DNA of 64,000 nucleotides, taken from Rosistilla ulvae. GTDB taxonomy: Bacteria; Planctomycetota; Planctomycetia; Pirellulales; Pirellulaceae. This document shows, one piece after another, positions 57,111 to 64,000 of the stretch. Made by a program: the position numbers and the translations under genes. The notes below the pieces were generated by a model. That model was given only the letters and a program-made list of their open reading frames with translations, made no database searches and had not been told where the DNA came from. The first letter of the stretch is position 1. Every line of letters starts with the position of its first letter. The stretch covers positions 1,116,001 through 1,180,000 of the forward strand of contig NZ_CP036261.1 in assembly GCF_007741475.1 (NCBI RefSeq), read 5' to 3'.

Positions 57111-58478
57111 CTATTCGCCTGGGAATTCTTGGCTGATTCCATATCGCACCGCTTCGACAAGCGTTTCAATCTCGTCGGCTTGAATGCTCAACGGCGGCAT
57201 CAATACGATAACATCTCCCAGCGGCCGAATCCAAACTCCACGATCCAACGCGTAGCGGCAGACTCGGGCGCCGCGCGTCTGCCCAGCCGGAAACGGCTGC
57301 TTCGAAGCTTTTTCTTCGACCAGTTCGATTCCGACCATCAAACCGCGTTGGCGAATGCTGCCGACGTGGCGATGGGAAGCCAGCGGTTGCAGGCAACGCT
57401 GCAAATGATCGATCTTGGCGGGCAGGTTTTCCAGTACCTGCTCCTCTTCAAAGACGTCCAGCGACGCCAACCCTGCCGCAGCCGCCATCGGATTGCCGGA
57501 ATACGTGTGTCCGTGGAAGAACTGTTTGTTCTGATCGAGGTCCCCCAGGAATGCGTTCCAGATAGCGTCGCTGGCCAGCGTGGCAGCCATCGGCAGGTAG
57601 CCGCCGGTGAGTCCTTTGGCGATGCACATCAGATCGGGCGAAACCTGTTCGTGCTGGCAGGCGAACATTTTTCCGGTGCGGCCAAACCCGGTCGCTACTT
57701 CGTCGCAGATCAGCAGGATGTCGAGCTCTTGAGTCAGGTCGCGGACGCGGCGGAGGAACCCCTCGGGATGCATGATCATTCCGGCGGCGCCTTGGACCAG
57801 CGGTTCCATCACGACGGCGGCGATCTGTTGATGCTGCCCGGTCACGAGCTCGCGGAAGGTTTCAAAATAGTGATCGCAAGCCGTTTCGGGCGTCACGTTT
57901 TCGGGCAACCGATAGGTGTCCGGACAGGGGCCGCGCAAGACGTCGAACAACAGCGGACCGAAGAGCGAATGAAAGTGTTCGACGCCGCCGAGGCTGACGC
58001 CGCCGGTCGTATCGCCGTGGTAAGCCGCCCCCATGGCGACGTATTTCGTTTTTTGTGGCTGCGGATTTTCTCGCTGCTGCCAATATTGAAACGCCATCTT
58101 CAGAGCGGCTTCGACCGACGACGAACCGTCGGAACTGTAGAAGACGTGGTTCAGCCCTTCGGGAGTGACGTCGACTAGGCGGCCGGTGAGTTCGACGGCG
58201 GTGCGGCCGATCATGCCCAGGGAAGTGACGTGGGCAATCTTGCCCAATTGGTCGCGGATCGCTGCGTTGATCGTGGGGTGATTGTGGCCGTGCAAGTTGC
58301 ACCACAGACTGCTGGCGCCGTCCAGCAACCGGCGGCCTTCGATATCGAACAGCCAGTTTCCCTCACCTCGCTCGATCACCAGCGGCTCATAGTGAGCCAT
58401 CTGGGTAAAGCCGTGCCAGACGGCGGTGCGATCGATGTGGGCGATATCCGCATTGGAATAGGTGTTTTTTGTAGTCAT
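57111..58478 (-). CDS. bioA: adenosylmethionine-8-amino-7-oxononanoate aminotransferase
   Basis: 455 residues. A PLP-dependent class III aminotransferase that makes 7,8-diaminopelargonate in biotin synthesis, with SAM as amino donor. Signatures are DGASSLWCNLHGHNHP (substrate site), FYSSDGSSSVEAALKMAFQYW, GAAYHGDTTGGVSLGG, the PLP Asp in LLICDEVATGFGRTGKMFACQHE, and the Schiff-base Lys in CIAKGLTGGYLPMAATL. The normal family length is ~430. It starts leftward at 58478 and precedes the ECF sigma gene with no gap. No other bio gene is nearby. Confidence 0.96.
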   Translation of the reverse strand: MTTKNTYSNADIAHIDRTAVWHGFTQMAHYEPLVIERGEGNWLFDIEGRRLLDGASSLWCNLHGHNHPTINAAIRDQLGKIAHVTSLGMIGRTAVELTGRLVDVTPEGLNHVFYSSDGSSSVEAALKMAFQYWQQRENPQPQKTKYVAMGAAYHGDTTGGVSLGGVEHFHSLFGPLLFDVLRGPCPDTYRLPENVTPETACDHYFETFRELVTGQHQQIAAVVMEPLVQGAAGMIMHPEGFLRRVRDLTQELDILLICDEVATGFGRTGKMFACQHEQVSPDLMCIAKGLTGGYLPMAATLASDAIWNAFLGDLDQNKQFFHGHTYSGNPMAAAAGLASLDVFEEEQVLENLPAKIDHLQRCLQPLASHRHVGSIRQRGLMVGIELVEEKASKQPFPAGQTRGARVCRYALDRGVWIRPLGDVIVLMPPLSIQADEIETLVEAVRYGISQEFPGE

Positions 58479-58582
58479 GCCGGGTAGTTTGCCAGAATCG
58501 GCCGCGATACAGAAGCGTAGGCCCGATGTTTGCAGGCAACGGGTCGCACGCAGCCCGCAAATCGGATAAAAAGAGGCGGCTT

Positions 58583-58666
58583 GGCCGGGTGGCGGAATGG
58601 CAGACGCTGGGGACTTAAAATCCCTTGCCCGTTAAGGGCGTGCGGGTTCGAGTCCCGCTCCGGCTA
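58583..58666 (+). tRNA. tRNA-Leu(UAA)
   Basis: 84 bases. The acceptor stem is GGCCGGG (58583-58589) with TCCGGCT (58659-58665), discriminator A58666 and G1-U72 as in other bacterial tRNA-Leu(UAA). U8 is followed by the D arm (GCGGAATGGCAGACGC). Anticodon TAA is at 58616-58618 in the loop CTTAAAA. A long variable arm follows (TGCCCGTTAAGGGCG), as in class II tRNAs. The T-arm GCGGG-TTCGAGT-CCCGC is complete. No CCA is encoded. It reads the UUA codon. Confidence 0.95.
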
Positions 58667-58692
58667 TTTATCATTGCGATCGACAACATCGA

Positions 58693-58718
58693 GACCCCGG
58701 TTTTTACCGGGGTCTTTT
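58693..58718 (+). terminator. Rho-independent terminator after tRNA-Leu
   Basis: GACCCCGG (58693-58700) pairs with CCGGGGTC (58707-58714) around TTTTTA and is followed by TTTT (58715-58718). It lies 27 bases after the tRNA and ends its transcript. Confidence 0.88.
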
Positions 58719-58736
58719 CGTTTCTACCCGTTCTCT

Positions 58737-58756
58737 CTCGGGGCTTCCGCCCCGAG
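58737..58756 (+). repeat. hairpin at the 5' exon of the group II intron
   Basis: CTCGGGGC (58737-58744) pairs with GCCCCGAG (58749-58756) around TTCC. It ends 3 bases (CTA) before the intron start at 58760. Some group II introns insert just behind terminator-like stems, so this is probably the target signal. Confidence 0.75.
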
Positions 58757-59264
58757 CTAGTGCGCCTGCGAAGGCGGTTGAATTGTCGGGTGAAAGTCCC
58801 GGTCGGGGATGTCGTTACCGCCCCGTATCCGAAGGTAACTGCGTTTTCGACAGAAAAGGTGGAGAGCAACCGGAGGAGAATGAGCAGTCCGTAACAAAAT
58901 GAACTCGTTTCGGCCAAGCCTGTCGGGGAGCGTCCTAGCAACTCGCGAACCTCTGATCTCACGCAACGGCCCGATGATGACCACGAGGTCAGTCGGTTTT
59001 CAAGCCGACGGTCGGTGAGACGGCTTGCACGGTGAACGAACCTGTAACGTGATAAACCGAGGCAAGCGAAATGGCAGTAAGGTGGTTGGAGATGGAATGC
59101 TCGGAAGTTCAATCGAGATAAGCAGGGAAGCCTGAGCAGCGTCGACAGACCTTTGAAACGCTCAGCTCTGGAACCAGAGCCTTCGTAGTAGTGCCAGAAC
59201 GTCGGGAACCAAACCCGACGCGAGCGAAGGAAGGCAGGAAAGTAGATTCGAGAAGTCACACCAC

Positions 59265-60662
59265 ATGAGAAAGAGTCAAAGTCAACGTCGGAAACTTCGT
59301 GCTCGTCGCGAAGCGAAGAAGAAAGACACGGAGCTTCTGCCCGAGCGAGTGCCCTTTGCGGCTAAACCTCGGGAGGATCTGGACGCGCGCGATATCCGCT
59401 CGTGGACCAGCCGTGCGGTGTGGACTGATCGAATGTTGTCGACACTCGTCGAAAGACGATTGAAACACGGCAAATGGCATTCGCTGATCGACAAAGTCAC
59501 TTCGGAGCTGAACCTGTTTCAAGCCGCCCGCAAGGTGACGGCTAAAGACGGTGCAGCGGGCGTCGACGGCCAGGACTGTGAAGCGTTCGAGGAGGGCTTG
59601 ATCGTGGAAACACGCAAGCTCGGCGGACAAATCACAGGTGGTCACTACACGCCCTCGCCGGTGCGTCGGGTTCACATTCCCAAACCGGGAACGCCGAACC
59701 AGACACGGCCTTTGGGCATTCCGACGGTCCGTGACCGCGTCGTGCAAACGGCGTTGGTCCATGTGATCGAGCCAATCCTGGACAACGAATTTCACGAGCG
59801 AAGCTTCGGCTTTCGCCACGGACGTTCAGCTCACGATGCACTTCGCATCGTGGAGCAGAAGATCGAGGAAGGCTATGTGTATGTAGTCGCTGCGGACCTG
59901 AAGGGTTACTTCGATTCGATCCCCCGGGGCAAGCTGATGCGGTTGCTCAAGCAGCACATTGCCGATTCCAAAGTGATCGAATTGATCGAAGCGTTTCTCG
60001 GCAGCGGCATCATGGAAGACTTGCACTTACACAACCCGATCGCGGGCGTGCCTCAAGGTGCGGTTCTTTCACCGGTGTTGTCGAACTTGTACTTGAATGA
60101 CCTGGATCACACGATCGCCGGTGAAGGTTTTGAAATGGTGCGCTATGCCGACGACTTCGTCGTGCTGTGTCGCAGCGAGTTCGAGGCGGAAGTGGCGCTC
60201 GAGGAGATCAAGAGGTGGGTCAAGAAAGCGGGTTTAACGCTGCACAGCGGGAAAACGAAGATCGTCGATAGTCGAGAGAAGAGCTTCGTCTTTCTGGGTT
60301 ATTCATTTCGCGGGGACAAGATCTATCCTCGTGCGGAAAGCCTATCGAAAATGAAGTCACGGATAGTCGAACTGACGCAGCGTAAGCGGCCCGACTCGAT
60401 CCAGCGGATCGCGTTGGAGTTGAGTCGCGTGCTTCGTGGATGGTTCGCCTACTTCCGCCACTGTCGGTGGACGATCTTCAAGGATTTGGACGCGAAGATT
60501 CGCGGGCGGCTTCGGCGTTTGTTATTGCAGCGTCACCGCAAGAACCCAGCTCGTCTGCCACGGACTCAGCGTTGGCCGAATGCATATTTTACGGCCGCGG
60601 GTCTCTATAGTCTGCGAGAGGCCCACAACCGTTTCGCGCAATCCCTTTCGGGGGCCTACTGA
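59265..60662 (+). CDS. group II intron reverse transcriptase/maturase
   Basis: 465 residues. RT domain: DGAAGVDGQDCEAFEEG, RPLGIPTVRDRVVQTAL, FGFRHGRSAHDAL, DLKGYFDSIP, GVPQGAVLSPVLSNLYL and RYADDFVVL with the catalytic YADD (294-297). Then the thumb/maturase X domain (ELSRVLRGWFAYFRHC) and a basic end QRWPNAYFTAAGLYSLREAH. No C-terminal HNH endonuclease motif is visible. It splices the intron RNA and copies it into DNA. The lineage cannot be fixed by eye; the C-terminal end differs from class C maturases I know. Confidence 0.95.
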   Translation: MRKSQSQRRKLRARREAKKKDTELLPERVPFAAKPREDLDARDIRSWTSRAVWTDRMLSTLVERRLKHGKWHSLIDKVTSELNLFQAARKVTAKDGAAGVDGQDCEAFEEGLIVETRKLGGQITGGHYTPSPVRRVHIPKPGTPNQTRPLGIPTVRDRVVQTALVHVIEPILDNEFHERSFGFRHGRSAHDALRIVEQKIEEGYVYVVAADLKGYFDSIPRGKLMRLLKQHIADSKVIELIEAFLGSGIMEDLHLHNPIAGVPQGAVLSPVLSNLYLNDLDHTIAGEGFEMVRYADDFVVLCRSEFEAEVALEEIKRWVKKAGLTLHSGKTKIVDSREKSFVFLGYSFRGDKIYPRAESLSKMKSRIVELTQRKRPDSIQRIALELSRVLRGWFAYFRHCRWTIFKDLDAKIRGRLRRLLLQRHRKNPARLPRTQRWPNAYFTAAGLYSLREAHNRFAQSLSGAY

Positions 60663-60667
60663 CTGGA

Positions 60668-60700
60668 GAGCCGTGTGCGGGAGAACCGCACGCACGGTTC
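60668..60700 (+). ncRNA. group II intron domain V
   Basis: A 33-base hairpin. GAGCCGTG at the 5' side pairs with the 3' side CACGGTTC, with an inner TGCGG...CCGCA stem and a GAGAA-type loop. This is the catalytic core signature of group II introns. It lies 5 bases past the maturase stop. Confidence 0.85.
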
Positions 60701-60743
60701 GGAGGGAGGGGAGGCCGGCTTAACCGGACTTCCCTACCCCTAT

Positions 60744-61151
60744 CCGGCGTGGACTCCTCCGGAGTCGTGTTTGCGAACACACTCCGTCCGGGGCGGATGA
60801 GCTCCTCTTGCGGAGCGTTTGTCGACCGCCAGAAGGAGAGGGTGGGCTGTCTCGGCGTCGGGAAAGGTGAAGATTGCGATAGTATTTACCGCAAAAGCCA
60901 ATATGAAATGGCGGTTTGGCTAGCCCATGCCCCATCGGTTGGGTAGGGTTGAGGAAACGAGTTTCGCCAATGATTTGGCACGGTTCGCACTGCTAGCTCG
61001 CTCGCCTTGGCCGCTTTATCAGTTAACCACCTGGCCAGGGCGGGCGGACTAGCCGCGACGCCCTTCTGTGTGGCTCAACCGCCAACGACTTCGGTGGCTT
61101 TCTTTTAGATGTCGCGGCATCTCGGCGGCGACGTTCACTCAGCGGACGATC
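60744..61151. other. region between the group II intron and the PVC CxxCH gene
   Basis: 408 bases with no gene that I can support. The intron 3' exon begins CCGGCGTGGACTCC (from 60744), and GACTCC/GGAGTC forms a small hairpin just after. A tRNA was looked for around 60990-61080 but no cloverleaf could be drawn. Confidence 0.45.
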
Positions 61152-64000
61152 TTAGCGTTGTCGCGTCGATCCGTTGGTTTCGGCAACTTGCGTTGCAGGC
61201 AAGACGCCCAGATAGCTCAATAGATTGCTGATCTCCGACAGCGACAACGTATCCAGTAGTCCGGCAGGCATCGTGCTGGTGTTGCTCGGTAGGATCTGAT
61301 CGATGTCCGCTTTGGGGATCGTAATCACTTGGTTCTTGACGTCGCGAATCGTCACCTTGTCGCTGTCGCTGCCCGACATCAAGCCGCTGTAGACTTTGCC
61401 ATCGAGCGTCATCACACGTTTTGTTTGGTATTGATCGCTGACGACGTGGGAAGGGAAGAGGATCGATTCGATGACCTCTTGTTTCGTGAATCGTCGGGCA
61501 ACCTGTGTCAGGTCGGGGCCCACGCTTTGTCCTTGGTTGCCAAATCGATGGCAACTGCTGCACTGTGCCGCGGTGAACATCTCGCGTCCCTTGGCGGGAT
61601 CGCCCAGTCGTCCTTGATCGGTTCGCAGGTAATCGAGCAATTGCTCCATGTCCCATTTGGATTCGTCATCGCCGGGGAGTTCGGCGGTCGGTTTGTTGGG
61701 ATAGCTGCGGGCGTACCATTCCTGCCACGGTCGCATCGGTTCCTTGGAATCAGTGGTCGGTTGGAACCCGGTCCAATGTTCCAACAGTGCCAGTGATTGT
61801 TTTGGCGATCCGCCGTTTTCGATTGCCCGTAGCCCTAACAGGATGACCTGCCGTAACGCTTCGGGGTCGTCGGTGGCAATTTCGACGGAGCTCAATTGCG
61901 ACAATACGTCGACTGCGGCGGCCGGTTCGAGAATGTTCAGCGAACGGACCAGGTAGTCCCAGTTTTCACCGTCGGGGTAGAGGGCTAAGCCCATCGCCAC
62001 GGGAGTCCGTCGCTCGGGTTCTTCACGCCAGATCTTGCGCAGGTGCGATTGGGAGTCTTCGTCGCCCGCCATCGCCAGCATCGCAACGATACCGGTTCGC
62101 AAGCGGCGATAGACATCGCTGCTGTGTTGATCGGTGCTGATCGAAATGTCCAAGTCGCGAAGCATCGCGGCCGTCTCGACGTCGATTGGACGTGGCAATT
62201 TGTAGATCGCCGCCAGTGCCGCATTGGGCCATTTGTCCCCTTCTTCCAAGATCACCCGGGCTTCTTGTTCGGTCAGGTGTTTTCCAAAGTCGCGGGTGAC
62301 ATTCATCATGTACAGCGGGTAGCTGCTGCCCGAATCGGCAAGTGCCGCTTCTTCGTAAAAACGAATCAATTCGAATCGTTGTTCGGGGGTCCACTCGTAG
62401 TCGATGAACTGCAGATGCATCGCAACGTGCGTGCGGTCTTCTTCGGAGACATCGTCGCTGCGGAGGTACTCCATCGCGCGGTCGACGATCGATGTCGCTT
62501 GCAGATAGGCACACAAACGAACGATCTCGCGATTCATCCGGGGTTCGCCGGTCGGGAACTCCTCAGCGATCCGTTCACGCAATTCGGGAACTTCGGTGGG
62601 TTGGATCTTACCGCGATGCAGTGCGACTTCGGTCACACGCAACAGGTCGATGAAGTCGCCATCGCTGAGGAAGTCTTCCATCAGACGCGACATCTTTGCA
62701 AGCACTGCCTTCGCAACCGCTTTGTCGGTCGACCGTGTGACCAGCGCCAATCCGCCGACGATCGCGACACGCGGTTGATCCGATTGCAGCACGATGTCTT
62801 GCCATTGGTCCATCGGCGTTTGTTCCAACAGGCGTCGGGCGGCAAATGCGAGTTGGCGATCGTGATCGGCCAGCAGTGGCAGTAGTTGTTCGACAGGAGC
62901 CGTTTCACCCGAACGCAATAGTGCTTCACATGCGGAACGGCCGACACCGGCGTCGGTGTCGGCGAGCATTTCGGTCAAGCGTTGGGTGGTTTGTTCCCCC
63001 GGGGTCAGCCCCATCATTTCGGCGGCTTTGCGACGCACCGCTTCGCTCTTGGCATGGCTCAGTTCCAGGATCAATTCCTCGCTGGGGAGCGGGCCAAACA
63101 GCTGCATCAGGTTCATCGCACGGGTTCGGTAGTGCGGCGGGTTGTCGTCGCTGAAGGCAACACCGGCGACCAATTCGCCCCATTCGTCGCCCAGTTCTTT
63201 TTGAACGCCGGCGATCTTTTGGCGAGCATAAGCGGAATCGAGTTGTGGTTGGCGGATCGCCGCAGCGACGCCATTGCCCAGGTTCTTGACGCGATCGGGA
63301 ATGTCGCCGTCCCACAGAACGCGATAGATTCCGCCGGCGGTTCCTCGCCCACCGGTGGCGAAGTAGAGTGCTCCCTGCGGACCGACTGCCAGATCGGTCA
63401 CGTTCAACGGTTGGCCTTGCAAGAAGACTTCGCTGTCGGCGGTGTACCCGGCCCCTTGTTTCTTTAAATCGACGGCCAGAATGCGTCCCTCGGACCAATC
63501 GGCCAGGAACAGCGAGTTCTGGTATTTTGCTGGAAAGGCGAAGTGTTCATAGATTGCCGCGCCGGTGGGCGATCCGCGTCCGGTCTCAAGCACGCTAGGA
63601 ACGCGATCGAGGTAGTGTTCGGGCCATTTGGACCAACCACTGCGCCAGCCGAATTCAGCTCCTTCGGCAACTTCGAACACCAGCGTTGGCCGATACCAGG
63701 TCGCGCCAACGTCCGATTCCATGTCGCTATCGTGAACGAACAGGCCGCCGTCGGGATGGAACGCCAGGTCGTAAGCGTTTCGCAGTCCGCCAGCGACACG
63801 TTGCACGCTGCGGCCTTCGATGTCGGTGCGGAAGACAATTCCGCCGGGAGCTTTCACACCCAACGCATGTCCGCCGGGATCTTCGTATTTGGGAACCAGG
63901 TCCCCTTCGTAGCTCGTCTTCAGCGTTGTCCCCGGTCCCTTGTCCGCCTTGATCTGGACATGGTTTCCGACGACGCAATAGATCATTCCGTCGGGGCCCA
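61152..64000 (-). CDS. PVC-type haem-binding CxxCH protein (partial, N-terminus beyond window)
   Basis: At least 944 residues; the true start lies beyond 64000. The visible N-terminal part is a glucose/sorbosone dehydrogenase-like propeller (GGLRNAYDLAFHPDGGLFVHDSDMESDVG, FGWRSGWSKWPEHYLD, AIYEHFAFPAKYQNSLFLADW). A HEAT-like helical middle follows (repeats with ELILELSHAKSEAVRRKAAEMM and LLPLLADHDRQLAFAARRLLEQ). The C-terminal cytochrome c domain has CSSCH (about 136 residues before the end) with SVGPDLTQVARRFTKQEVIESILFPS of the TIGR02603-type. It is a different subfamily from the protein at 25061. It is probably periplasmic and membrane-linked; the substrate is unknown. Confidence 0.87.
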   Translation of the reverse strand, partial: GPDGMIYCVVGNHVQIKADKGPGTTLKTSYEGDLVPKYEDPGGHALGVKAPGGIVFRTDIEGRSVQRVAGGLRNAYDLAFHPDGGLFVHDSDMESDVGATWYRPTLVFEVAEGAEFGWRSGWSKWPEHYLDRVPSVLETGRGSPTGAAIYEHFAFPAKYQNSLFLADWSEGRILAVDLKKQGAGYTADSEVFLQGQPLNVTDLAVGPQGALYFATGGRGTAGGIYRVLWDGDIPDRVKNLGNGVAAAIRQPQLDSAYARQKIAGVQKELGDEWGELVAGVAFSDDNPPHYRTRAMNLMQLFGPLPSEELILELSHAKSEAVRRKAAEMMGLTPGEQTTQRLTEMLADTDAGVGRSACEALLRSGETAPVEQLLPLLADHDRQLAFAARRLLEQTPMDQWQDIVLQSDQPRVAIVGGLALVTRSTDKAVAKAVLAKMSRLMEDFLSDGDFIDLLRVTEVALHRGKIQPTEVPELRERIAEEFPTGEPRMNREIVRLCAYLQATSIVDRAMEYLRSDDVSEEDRTHVAMHLQFIDYEWTPEQRFELIRFYEEAALADSGSSYPLYMMNVTRDFGKHLTEQEARVILEEGDKWPNAALAAIYKLPRPIDVETAAMLRDLDISISTDQHSSDVYRRLRTGIVAMLAMAGDEDSQSHLRKIWREEPERRTPVAMGLALYPDGENWDYLVRSLNILEPAAAVDVLSQLSSVEIATDDPEALRQVILLGLRAIENGGSPKQSLALLEHWTGFQPTTDSKEPMRPWQEWYARSYPNKPTAELPGDDESKWDMEQLLDYLRTDQGRLGDPAKGREMFTAAQCSSCHRFGNQGQSVGPDLTQVARRFTKQEVIESILFPSHVVSDQYQTKRVMTLDGKVYSGLMSGSDSDKVTIRDVKNQVITIPKADIDQILPSNTSTMPAGLLDTLSLSEISNLLSYLGVLPATQVAETNGSTRQR

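Larger units (their letters stand above)
58760..60743 (+). mobile_element. group II intron
   Basis: The 5' end GTGCGCC (58760-58766) matches the GUGYG consensus of group II introns. Domain V lies at 60668-60700, and the 3' end is CCTACCCCTAT (60733-60743), with a stem just before it that is the likely domain VI. The maturase gene (59265-60662) is in domain IV. It sits behind a hairpin and close to the tRNA-Leu terminator, so it disrupts no gene. All parts appear intact. Confidence 0.88.

Noticed and set aside
56814-58178. 454-codon open frame antisense to the sigma factor and bioA
   Set aside because: It spans two genuine genes on the other strand and shows no family motif.
60990-61080. Possible tRNA downstream of the intron
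   Set aside because: No cloverleaf with matching acceptor, D and T arms could be built.

Overview
The window comes from a planctomycete, most likely of the Pirellulaceae (Rhodopirellula-like). Evidence for this: three PVC-type proteins with CxxCH haem motifs, a planctomycete-type ECF sigma factor, a DUF1570 protein, many secreted proteins with no clear family, cytochrome-bearing sensors, and intergenic DNA full of structured repeats. Housekeeping genes are GC-rich and densely packed. The first ~8 kb and the mobile elements have a lower-GC, more mixed character. No CRISPR array, rRNA or phage module was seen.

Layout. 0.1-7.8 kb: an envelope locus with a c-type cytochrome-domain protein, a CsgG/LpoB-like secreted protein, a Tyr-rich secreted protein, a large exported WD40-PDZ-caspase protein, and a short paralogue of the second gene. 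7.9-9.1 kb: an IS630-family element whose transposase is split at a poly-A slippery site. 9.2-23 kb: a haem-sensing chemoreceptor, argG, larB-nnrD, ribF, nrnA, an ABC-2 exporter, ispF, cysS (with an insertion and an altered KMSKS loop), ruvC and an MFS carrier. 23.4-25.06 kb: a Pro/Gln-rich secreted protein and four ~194-bp tandem structured repeats. 25-32 kb: a PVC CxxCH protein, a site-2 protease, an SDR and pyruvate kinase. 32-36.3 kb: ffh-rpsP-trmD-rplS (no rimM) and dapB. 36.6-46.6 kb: a zinc-ribbon protein, a Tat-exported intradiol dioxygenase, a GT-C-like membrane protein, a Gfo/Idh/MocA oxidoreductase, a probably 5'-truncated ABC permease, a DUF1570 protein and a fatty-acid desaturase. 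46.9-58.5 kb: an LplT-like carrier, thiC, two secreted proteins, an OprB-like porin, a dihaem RoxA-like cytochrome, a two-gene toxin-antitoxin-like pair, an ECF sigma factor and bioA. 58.6-60.7 kb: tRNA-Leu(UAA), its terminator, and a complete group II intron just behind a second hairpin. 61.2-64 kb: a second PVC CxxCH protein that runs off the window.

The strongest candidate for an undescribed system is the 71-7838 locus. It has an intact caspase dyad on an exported WD40-PDZ scaffold, flanked by same-strand secreted proteins that include a haem c protein and two related CsgG/LpoB-like proteins. Next are the two-gene module at 55929-56406, the structured tandem repeats at 24301-25055, and the structured mobile or MITE-like DNA (IS630, 174-bp element, group II intron), much of which sits beside hairpins or terminators. 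All start sites, folds and functional links were read by eye; none was tested by search or folding software.
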